DNA of 64,000 bases from Chloropicon primus (taxonomy: Eukaryota; Chlorophyta; Chloropicophyceae; Chloropicales; Chloropicaceae): contig CP060762.1 of NCBI GenBank assembly GCA_023205875.1, positions 496,001 to 560,000 of the forward strand. The letters are read 5' to 3'. Of this stretch, positions 39,614 to 47,918 are shown in pieces. A model generated the notes under the pieces. The model did no database searches. It saw only the letters and a list, made by a program, of their open reading frames with translations, and was not told the DNA's origin. The translations under genes and the position numbers were made by a program. Each line of letters begins with the position of its first letter. The first letter of the stretch is position 1.

Positions 39614-42600
39614 ATGGCGTCGGCGAGGGAGGTGGGGGCGGAGAAAGTGAACTTCGGGGAGGGGCTCTTCGCGCAAGACGCGGAGGACGTGCTCGACGCG
39701 AGTGCGCTGCCTCTGGTGCTGTCGGTGTCCGAGCAGAATCTGGAACAGCTCAGTAAGGAGAGGCTGAAAGCGAGCGTTGACTATGCCCAGCGTTTCTACG
39801 TGGAGGCTCTTGACTCTTCGCCCGTGGAGGACAAGACTTTCAAGGAGCACACGTGGTGGCCAGGGCTTTTCTTCAAAACGTGGCGGACGGAGCGCGTGTT
39901 CCTCGACGGCTTTGCCAAGAGCAGCGTGAGCTTGGTGTACACTGGGTACGCCACGATGCTCATCATCAGCATATTGATCCCGCTACAAGTCTTCCTGAAA
40001 GCTGTGTTCAAGTACAACGCGCCTTGTCCTCCGGACTTGGAGTATCTCTGCAAGTGCTTCCCCTACTACTCTGGCCGCGAAGACGTGTGCTTTGAAGGGA
40101 CCACCACCGACCTGTTCATGGAGGCGATGCGCGATTACTTGACGCGCAGCCTTCCTATCTTGGCAACGATCATGGCCCTGGGGAGTTTGAGTCACTTCTT
40201 CATTCACTGGTGGGACAGGGCCCCGAAGGCCCTCGCGATGGTCCCGACCTTTGTCGCGTACCTGGTGCTTCTGGTCTTCTCTTACATCAATGGGTTGAAG
40301 CTGCAGAAGGCAAGCGATGGACGGCTGAACAGCGAGTGGGTGAATCAGTTCTTCTCCGCCTTTCTGTTAATTCTGCCGTCCTTCCTTTTCTTCTCTGGGA
40401 GTCCCCAAGTGCTACTGTACTTTGTTCTCGTGGTGATTGGTATGGCTGAATTTGGCACGATCCTCACGGAGAGTTCTCGCACGCTCGAACAATATGGATC
40501 AACCTCAGTGTACTTCGTCAGACTGCAAGCATATTTCAACCAGACTGCGTACATGATCGCCATATTTATCTTGGTAACTCTTTGCGGGGCTCTGCTTCAG
40601 GAGCTCAAAGCTCGAAAGGTGTTTCTGCAACGCGTTCTGCTCACTGACCAGCAAGAAGAAATCATCCGATACAAAACGCAGAACACGAAGCTGCAGAAAG
40701 ACCTGCTGAACAAGGTGCTTCCCTCTACGATTGTCGAGCAGCTGGAGGAAGAAAATTTTGTCATCCAGTCTTGGTCTCAGCTGAGAAACCTGTCGCAGCA
40801 TCACTCTGGAGTCTGCATCGCGTTTGCCGAGCTCGAGGGCTTTGCGACGTTCTCTTCGCAAGTGCATCCGTCGTCCGTGCTGAATTATCTTGACGATCTG
40901 TTTCTCGTGTTTGATGGTCTGTGCGACGATCACGAGGTGTACAAGGTGGAGACTGTGGGGGACCAGTATGTGGCCGCCGTCGGTGTTGTCACGGGGAAAA
41001 TGCACAACGAGAGAGTCAGCGTGAATTCTGCAGCGCTGCCAGAAAACGAGTGCAACGGTGAGTTGAGAGACGTCTCCGTGTTCAATACAGACTTGATGAT
41101 TAGCTTCGCCAAGGCCATCATGAAGGGTTCGAGGTGCGTGGAAGCTCCCGAGGCTGACGTGAAGCCTGTGTTGCGAATCGGGATCCACACGGGCCCCTGC
41201 ATGAGCGGGATCGTGGGAACAAAGACCTTCAGGTTTTGCTTGTTCGGGGATGCGATGAACACCTCGGCCAGGATGGTTCAGATTGGCCCGGCGGAATGCA
41301 TACACACCACACAGGATGTGGTTGGCCTCGTCCCTGACGAGCCCTGGGAGAAGCTGAAGAAGATGGAGGTGAAGGGCAAGGGGGTGATGCAGACGTACTT
41401 GCTTCGTTGTGATAATGCCGCACTTGCCGATCCTGAGGATCCCGCTCATGGGTGTGATATTGCCCCAGACGACTTGGATGACTTCTTCTTCTTGCGGTCT
41501 GAAGACGACTTGCGTGTGAATGAAAGCAAAGGCGAGGGTCGTAAGGACTACCAGGACATTCAACCCGTGAGCAGGCACGAGTTTAGGATGCACACCAAGT
41601 ACCTTGGTCTCTTCTTCAAGAGCTGGAATATCGAGCGGGCGTACTTGGATGGGCAAGCACGACAGGATAAGACCGCAGTCTATTTCGGCTACGCAGCCTT
41701 CGTACTCATCATGCTTTCAAACGTTCTGTTTGGATACTGTTTCCAGCAGTTCGAAGAAAGTGTGTGTTCAGAGTCGTACGACGTTTGCGTCAGTGAATTC
41801 GGGGTGCTGGCTGTGGAGACTGGCAGCGGGGTATCTTGGGAGAGCATGCAGTCAGCATCAATACTGAATTTGAGTCCTCTGTGCGCTGGACTCGTCTTCG
41901 CTCTCCCGGTTATGGGCGTCGGGAGTCACTTTGCCATTCACAGGCTCGTGCAGGAAAAGTGGTGGGCCTCGGTCTGCTCTCTCGCAGTCTACATTCTCCT
42001 GATGCTGTTCTTGTGCCTCAACGCATTCTTCTGGGGGAAGCGCCCCCTTGACAACAAAGAATGGACTTTAAACGTTTTCTTTTCCGTTCTGGTGTGCTCC
42101 ACGCTCTTGACTTTTTTTGGTGGCGTCGCATGCCTAGGGTGCCTCACGTGGTGGCTCTGCTGCTTTCTCCTCGTGTACACCTTGGGTCCTATCACCGTTC
42201 AAAACGACATGGCGGCCGGGGCTGAGGAGAACGTCTTTGCGCCGATTGCTGCTGGGAGCAACTTTGCTGCTTCCGCCACGGCCTTGGTCATGTATGGCAT
42301 CCTCCTACTCATCGGGGCTTACCTTCGAGACATCGCGAGCCGAAGGAGGTTTTTGCAGGGCGTTATGTCTCGGCGTCAGCAGAATCAGATATTGCAAGAG
42401 AAAATTAAGGCCGAGACCATGACGAGGATTTTCCTGGAGAGTATTCTACCTCCTCGTGTTGTGGAGCAAATGAAACGAATCAAGAGATCGCTAGGACAAC
42501 CATCGTGTCTGTCCCAAAGGCATTTTGGCGTCTCAATCTTGTACGCTGACCTGGTCGGCTTCACGGAGTTTTGCAGGCGAGTCGACCCTTTCACGGTCCT

Positions 42601-43111
42601 AGTGTTTCTCAACGACTTGTTCGTCATCTTTGACCAGCTCTGCGACGACTTCAACGTGTACAAGGTCGAGACTGTGGGAGACTGTTACGTGGCAACAGTG
42701 GGCGTTGTGTCTGGGGAGTTGAATGGCAACAAACTCGATGGACCAGAGTCCCCGAATGTTCACGGTGCTGAAAACACCATTGACATGATCGGATTCGCAA
42801 AGGCCGTGGTGTGGGGATCGAGGGAGATCACGAAGCCAGTTGTCAACACCCCCGCGACGTTGCGCGTGGGCGTGCACACAGGCTCGTGCATCAGCGGAGT
42901 CATCGGGACAAAAGTGCCAAAATTCTCGATCCTGGGCGATGACGTGGCCCTGGCCGCCTTGATGGAGAAGAAGGGGAAGCCTGACCACATCCACGCCTCT
43001 GAGAGCGTCGTCGCTCTTGTTCCTAATGAGGCTTGGGAGAAGCACACACTTGTCGTCGATAGCGCCGATGGCCGAGAGCGCGTCGTCGAGACGTTTCTCT
43101 TGAGCGTGTAG
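39614..43111 (+). CDS. 12-TM class III cyclase, predicted guanylyl cyclase with split active site
   Basis: 1165 aa, one exon. Layout: about six membrane helices, catalytic domain C1 (about 395-575), six more helices, C2 (about 965-1160), as in mammalian adenylyl cyclase. C1 has guanine-type base residues E446 (KVETVGD) and C542 (RFCLFGDA) and the transition-state N549 and R553 (NTSARM), but Glu406 replaces the first metal Asp (AELEGF). C2 has both metal Asps, D979 (YADLVGF) and D1023 (VGDCY), but lacks the Asn and Arg (VALAALM). So each half supplies what the other lacks, like soluble guanylyl cyclase beta and alpha in that order. Inference: one intramolecular site making cGMP. The halves look like an old internal duplication (GLFFKTWRTERVFLDG against GLFFKSWNIERAYLDG). 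Confidence 0.93.
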   Translation: MASAREVGAEKVNFGEGLFAQDAEDVLDASALPLVLSVSEQNLEQLSKERLKASVDYAQRFYVEALDSSPVEDKTFKEHTWWPGLFFKTWRTERVFLDGFAKSSVSLVYTGYATMLIISILIPLQVFLKAVFKYNAPCPPDLEYLCKCFPYYSGREDVCFEGTTTDLFMEAMRDYLTRSLPILATIMALGSLSHFFIHWWDRAPKALAMVPTFVAYLVLLVFSYINGLKLQKASDGRLNSEWVNQFFSAFLLILPSFLFFSGSPQVLLYFVLVVIGMAEFGTILTESSRTLEQYGSTSVYFVRLQAYFNQTAYMIAIFILVTLCGALLQELKARKVFLQRVLLTDQQEEIIRYKTQNTKLQKDLLNKVLPSTIVEQLEEENFVIQSWSQLRNLSQHHSGVCIAFAELEGFATFSSQVHPSSVLNYLDDLFLVFDGLCDDHEVYKVETVGDQYVAAVGVVTGKMHNERVSVNSAALPENECNGELRDVSVFNTDLMISFAKAIMKGSRCVEAPEADVKPVLRIGIHTGPCMSGIVGTKTFRFCLFGDAMNTSARMVQIGPAECIHTTQDVVGLVPDEPWEKLKKMEVKGKGVMQTYLLRCDNAALADPEDPAHGCDIAPDDLDDFFFLRSEDDLRVNESKGEGRKDYQDIQPVSRHEFRMHTKYLGLFFKSWNIERAYLDGQARQDKTAVYFGYAAFVLIMLSNVLFGYCFQQFEESVCSESYDVCVSEFGVLAVETGSGVSWESMQSASILNLSPLCAGLVFALPVMGVGSHFAIHRLVQEKWWASVCSLAVYILLMLFLCLNAFFWGKRPLDNKEWTLNVFFSVLVCSTLLTFFGGVACLGCLTWWLCCFLLVYTLGPITVQNDMAAGAEENVFAPIAAGSNFAASATALVMYGILLLIGAYLRDIASRRRFLQGVMSRRQQNQILQEKIKAETMTRIFLESILPPRVVEQMKRIKRSLGQPSCLSQRHFGVSILYADLVGFTEFCRRVDPFTVLVFLNDLFVIFDQLCDDFNVYKVETVGDCYVATVGVVSGELNGNKLDGPESPNVHGAENTIDMIGFAKAVVWGSREITKPVVNTPATLRVGVHTGSCISGVIGTKVPKFSILGDDVALAALMEKKGKPDHIHASESVVALVPNEAWEKHTLVVDSADGRERVVETFLLSV

Positions 43112-43247
43112 AAGCAACTACTAAATTGTTGAATTGTGTTTTTCCTTGTCAAAGAGAAGACGCGCCTCGTATGAAAATAAGTAACCGTCGTCTATAAAGT
43201 GCATTAGGGATTAGAATGTTTTCCCGCCATATAAGTTAGGCTCAGCA

Positions 43248-43278
43248 CTCGGGCAGCAAGCCCCGACTGCATTGCTGC
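43248..43278 (+). repeat. 31-bp perfect repeat, copy downstream of the PYROXD2-like stop
   Basis: CTCGGGCAGCAAGCCCCGAC then TGCATTGCTGC. It is identical to 43738-43768 inside the coding region of the same gene, and lies just 3' of its stop codon. Confidence 0.95.
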
Positions 43279-43302
43279 TGGCACGAGTGAGAGCGGATAA
43301 TA

Positions 43303-44973
43303 CTACAAAAGGTTTTGACGCAGCCTCTGAAGGATCGCTTGTGAGCAGTTGTATCCAGGCGCCCCGCTCACGCCGCCACCGGGATGCGCGCCACTCCCGC
43401 ACAAGAAAAGGTTCCCGATCGGCATCTGGTAGGACGAGAACTTTGGGACAGGCCGTTGGTGAAAGAGCTGGTGGAGGCTCAAAGCACCGTGAAAGATGTT
43501 GCCCTGATGGATGCCGAAGACCTCTTCCAAGTCCTTGGGCGTCAGGGCGTCGACACACAAGATGGACTCGGTAAAGCCCGGCGAAAACTTCTCGATTCGC
43601 TTCAAGACCCGATCCACGAGCGCCGCCCTGTCACAGGAGTACGGAACGTATTGTACAAAGAGCTGCACGACATGGCAACCCTCCGGAGAGATCGTTTTGT
43701 CCAAGCTGCTCGGGATCGTCATCTCGATGACTGGTTGCTCGGGCAGCAAGCCCCGACTGCATTGCTGCCAAGCGAGTTCCAGCTCTTGCACGGAATGCTC
43801 GAAGTGAATCGTGCCACGGTGCTCTGGGCCCGGGTTGCCCTCGCCCCCGAAATAGGGAAGGCCCCTCACGGCAAGGTTGACTTTTGCTGCGCCGCAAGAG
43901 AAGTCGATCCTCTCGACCTGGTTCACAAACGATCCGAGTCCATCGAAAGGCTCGCCGGTGTCCCTCTGATCGATCAATCCCACGAAAGTCGTGTAAGGGT
44001 CGCAACCGGAGCAGACGACCCGAGCTCGGTGCTCGGTGCCATCCTCAAGGACCACTCCAGAAGCTTTCGCGTCGCTTCCCGAGCCCTCGAGGGAGATTTT
44101 CTTGACTCTTGAGTTGATCGCTATCGTGGCCCCAGCATCCGATGCAGACTTCGCGAGCGCCTGCGTGATTGCTCCCATGCCGCCCTCTGCGTAGCACCAC
44201 GAGCTCTGCCCAACGTTCCCGTCCCCGGAGTACTGCAGGGCTTCCCCCATCACGTGGTGGAGCAACACGTACCCGCTCCCCGGCTGCGATGGGGGAATCA
44301 TCGAACCGATGATTGCGTCCGTGCACAACGTCGCCTTCAGCACGTCGGATTCGAACCACTCGTCCAGCAGGACCTTTGCAGGGCAGGTGAACAACCTCGA
44401 AACGTCCAGCGCAGAAAAGTTGTGGCTTCGCTTGCCGGGAGCAAACGCTCGCATGCTCTTCACGATCCTCTTCCCCGCCTCCCACCTCTCCGCCATCGTC
44501 GACCTGTCGTCGAAGAGGTCTGGGGGAGCTCCGTCCAGCAAGGGCACTATCGCGTCCTTCGCCGTGTTCAAGAAGGCCTCGTACCTCTCGAAGTTCCTCG
44601 CGTCCTTCCCCGAGCACACTCTTGCGATGGAGGCCTTCGTCTTCTCCTCGTCGGACCAAAGCGTCAACCCCTCCGCACCGGGTGTGAGGCTCGGCGTGTA
44701 CGAGTAGGGGTCCCGGCCGATCAGCTTCAAGCCATAACGCTCGACCAGCCCGAGCTCGTGAACGATGTGGGGGCGGAGCAGCCCCGCCAAGTAGCTTGCT
44801 CGAGAGAACTTGAAGTTCCCCACGCCCTCCAAGTCGAAAGATTCAGTCACAGCGCACCCACCGACAACGTGCCTTCTCTCCAGCACGAGAACGCTCAACC
44901 CGGCTCTGGCCAGGTAGCTGGCACAAGTCAGTGCGTTGTGCCCAGCACCCACAATGATCACGTCCCTCATCAT
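43303..44973 (-). CDS. PYROXD2-like FAD-dependent oxidoreductase
   Basis: 556 aa from the ATG at 44973. Seen: an immediate FAD-binding Rossmann motif (VIIVGAGHNALTCASYLARA), then LSVLVLERRHVVGGCAVTES, and the C-terminal FAD signature PIGNLFLCGSGAHPGGGVSG. Family: phytoene desaturase/carotenoid isomerase superfamily, and the wording CGSGAHPGGGV.GAPG is that of PYROXD2 rather than CRTISO. Known: human PYROXD2 is a mitochondrial inner-membrane/matrix protein of unclear chemistry. No clear transit peptide precedes the Rossmann fold here. The next gene upstream is also on the minus strand, about 617 bp away. The 3' flank holds a 31-bp copy of its own coding sequence. Confidence 0.92.
   Translation of the reverse strand: MMRDVIIVGAGHNALTCASYLARAGLSVLVLERRHVVGGCAVTESFDLEGVGNFKFSRASYLAGLLRPHIVHELGLVERYGLKLIGRDPYSYTPSLTPGAEGLTLWSDEEKTKASIARVCSGKDARNFERYEAFLNTAKDAIVPLLDGAPPDLFDDRSTMAERWEAGKRIVKSMRAFAPGKRSHNFSALDVSRLFTCPAKVLLDEWFESDVLKATLCTDAIIGSMIPPSQPGSGYVLLHHVMGEALQYSGDGNVGQSSWCYAEGGMGAITQALAKSASDAGATIAINSRVKKISLEGSGSDAKASGVVLEDGTEHRARVVCSGCDPYTTFVGLIDQRDTGEPFDGLGSFVNQVERIDFSCGAAKVNLAVRGLPYFGGEGNPGPEHRGTIHFEHSVQELELAWQQCSRGLLPEQPVIEMTIPSSLDKTISPEGCHVVQLFVQYVPYSCDRAALVDRVLKRIEKFSPGFTESILCVDALTPKDLEEVFGIHQGNIFHGALSLHQLFHQRPVPKFSSYQMPIGNLFLCGSGAHPGGGVSGAPGYNCSQAILQRLRQNLL
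43738..43768 (+). repeat. 31-bp perfect repeat, copy inside the PYROXD2-like coding region
   Basis: Identical to 43248-43278, 490 bp away. In the gene it codes QCSRGLLPEQ, part of an ordinary-looking surface region. Confidence 0.95.
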
Positions 44974-45590
44974 CCTCAACCAGACTCAAACTATCGCCAA
45001 GGAGAGAAAGGACACAAACTCTCGTCACCGACCCCTCACGCTGCTTTCACGGCCGAGCGCCCACGAAATTGAAAGCTCGCGATTCAAAGAACCCATCCAT
45101 CTGCGCTCCACTCCGCCACTCCTTCCCTCGCCCTCGCTTTCGCCCTCCACTGATCATCCCCACATCAGCAGAGCAGCAGCGGAGGAGAGCATCGATACGC
45201 ATACGAGACGAGGAGTTACGAGGAGGGCAGCGAGTGAAACCCATGCAGCAGCACAAGAGAGAGAGAGGAACTTGCAGGAGCATAGGATGAAGATGGGAAA
45301 GGGGACAGAGAAACTACAATCCAAGGATGGACTCTTGCTTGCTCTCCACTGCTTTCGATGGAGAGGACAAATCCTCCTGATCCCTGACGAGGAGGAGGAG
45401 GAGGAGGAGGGAAGGGAGGAGGAGAACCTGTCTTGGATTGGGATTGGGGTGGCCTTCCATGGACGCACTCACTCTCATTGTTTCTCCACCTCCATCTTGG
45501 CTTGGGTTTCATGCAGCAGCACAAGAGACAGAGAGAGGGATGGGAATTGGTTTGGGGAGCCGTGGAGGCACTACACCAGAGAGTTCGGAG
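44974..45590. other. Gap between the PYROXD2-like start and ABCF 3' end
   Basis: 617 bp. CATGCAGCAGCACAAGAGA occurs twice (45242-45260 and 45510-45528), with GA runs after each. GGA triplet run at about 45389-45425. Open frames on both strands here are low-complexity, and I support no gene. Confidence 0.45.
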
Positions 45591-47648
45591 TTACTTAAAT
45601 TTATTCAAGTATTGTTCAGGTGTTCCTTGAAAGATTCCGGCTTTGCCAGCTTCGACCAACAAGATGTCGCGTGCAACTGATTTGATCAACGCTCTGTCGT
45701 GGGTGCAGATGACGACACCGCCGTCGAAATTGGCAAGCGCTTCACCAAGAGCTTCGATGCTCTCCATGTCAAGATGGTTGGTAGGCTCATCCAAGACCAA
45801 CAGGTGGGGATCTCTCAAAGCGCCGGCAGACATGGCCACTCTCACCCTTTGACCCCCCGAGAGCTCCTTGAGCGGCCTTAGTGCTTCTGCGCCGATGATG
45901 CCAAACCTCCCCAGGTGCTGCCTGAGCTCAGGCACTCCCTTGGTGGTCTCCTTCATCAAGAGCTCGACCGGATTGATCGAAAGCTCCGAGAGAATCTCGC
46001 TGCTTTGCTGATTCATGAAGAAAAGGCGCCAGCCTTGCATTCTCTTCACTTCCCCTCGGGTTGGTTTCAGGTCCCCAAGGAGCAATTTCAACAAAGTGGT
46101 CTTGCCTTGGCCATTCTCGCCGCAAATTGCAATCCTGCACTTTTGGTGTATACCGAACTCGCCAGCAGAAAGCACAAACGCGGAAGACTGAGGATCACCG
46201 TACCGGAATGAAGGACGGCGCAGCTCGAAAACTTTCTCGCCCTCATCATCGCTGGTCTCGTCCGCTTGCTTGAACCCAAACCCAAGCTGAGGACTTGGTG
46301 CAATCAATGTGAAGTCAGATTGGCTGCTGGGACCGTTGCGAAAAAGAATGCGAGAATCTCCGAAGCACTTACTTTTTTTTGGCATGAGTAGCAGCGCTCA
46401 TCCTCTTCTTCCCGTTCCTTCCCTTGATCCAACCCCCATCATTGTTGTTGTCCGCACCTATTCGAACGCCATGCTTCTGTGCGTTCCACTTCTTACCATC
46501 AGCTGTCTTCTCCAAGCCTGTCCTGCCGAGCTTCTTGGAGAGCGCAGCAACCCTGTTGCCTGCTTTCTCCGACCCCGACCCCGCGGCAAGCTCTGCTTGC
46601 TTCCTGATCTGCTTCTCCAAGGCCTTCTTCTTGCTGTCCAAATTCTTCTGCATAACGGCTGTGCTGGTGGCGCGCTTGGCCTTGGCCTCCTCAAACTTGG
46701 CGAGCCTGTTTTCAGAGGCACACACACACACAAGTGAGAGAGAGAAAGAGAAAGAGTCAGCGGGAGTACTGAGGGAGGGAACGACGTCGTGAGAAAATGG
46801 AAGCCCTACCCCATGTTTGCATAATCCAGTCGCTGGTCAGCCATCTCGATGATGTCTGTGGCGACGACCTCGGCAAACGCCCGGTCGTGGGTGACGAAGA
46901 TCAGGGACTCGCCCCTGTACCTCTTGATGAGGAACTTCTCCAACCACGTGGTGGCCCGCAGGTCCAGGTGGTTCGTGGGCTCGTCGAGGAGGAGGATCTG
47001 CGGACGCTCGATGAGCGCGCAGGCCAAGCCGACCCTAGCCCTCCACCCACCCGACAGGGACGAGATGGTGGCATTTTCCTTGCCACCCCTGAAGCCAAGG
47101 CCCTTGAGGAGCACCCTGACCTCCTCCTCCCTGCTGACGGCCTCCCCCTCGAGATCGTCCAGGAGGTCATAGATCTCGCAGAGCCTCTCGCAAGCCTCCT
47201 CCGCGTCCATGGCATCCTCCTCGCTCCTCATCGACCCGCTCCGCTCGAGCTCCGCAGCCTCGGCCCGAAGGGCCTCCAGTCGCCTCATGGCACGGCGCAT
47301 CACGTACGAGGCGACAGCCTCCTCCTCCCGAGCATCACTCATGCACCTCAGCTCCTGGTCGAAGAGGTACGTCGTGACATCCTCTGGAAACTCCTCGAGA
47401 CCATTGTCTCGATGAGCAATCGCCTTGAGGAGCGTCGACTTGCCAACGCCGTTCCTGCCAGACAAAAAGTACCTGGACCCTAGCTTGATCACGAGGTTCT
47501 GCTCCTGATGAACATAACAAGCTTTTTGGTGCATCGGCCAGTTCCTGCTCGGTTGCAGCAAGGCCTTGAGCTCCCTCTTCGGCTCCAACGGAGACGCGCC
47601 GTTCCCAAGGCCAGCGGTCAGCTCATGCGTCGGACAGTTGCACAACAT
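45591..47648 (-). CDS. ABCF (GCN20-type) ATPase, translation factor (3 exons)
   Basis: Join of 46810-47648, 46373-46705 and 45591-46326 on the minus strand, 635 aa. Introns: 104 bp (GTAGGG...AAACAG) and only 46 bp (GTAAGT...TCCCAG). Without the short one the frame stops at a TAA within the donor. Two ATP-binding cassettes: Walker A GRNGVGKSTLLKA and GENGQGKTTLLKL, signatures LSGGWRARVGLA and LSGGQRVRVAMS, Walker B LLLDEPTNHLDL and LVLDEPTNHLDM. Between them is the charged helical linker of the family (AKFEEAKAKRATST and later KKALEKQIRKQAEL). No membrane segments. Known: ABCF proteins act on ribosomes, and GCN20/ABCF3 types work in stress signalling or quality control. Divergent from the HECT ligase. 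Confidence 0.9.
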
Positions 47649-47918
47649 CTCTCCTCCAAGGGTGCGCTCGCAGTCACCTAGCGAGCGTTACGTTCGCGCC
47701 GCTCGTTCTCTCTCTCTCTCCTTTTAGGGTTTTCACAGAGGAAACCTGCAGCGCTTGATCACCAGAATCGATCGATCGATCGGCGCCATAGCGGAGAGAG
47801 GAGGGGAGAGAGGAGGAGCGGAGAGAGGAGAGGAGGACGAGGACGAGGACGTTCGTGCGTTGCTGTCTTTTTTTTTATCTTTCGTTCTTTCTTTGTTTTA
47901 TTGGCTTGGCTTATTTAA
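47649..47918. promoter_or_regulatory. Divergent promoter between ABCF and the HECT ligase
   Basis: 270 bp with GCGTTACG at 47685-47692, a GATC tandem (47767-47781), GAGGAC repeats (47831-47849) and TTATTTAAAT immediately before the ligase ATG. Confidence 0.45.

Noticed and set aside
44974-45590. Small genes on either strand between the PYROXD2-like gene and ABCF
   Set aside because: Open frames are made of GA/GGA repeats and show no start context, domain or codon pattern.
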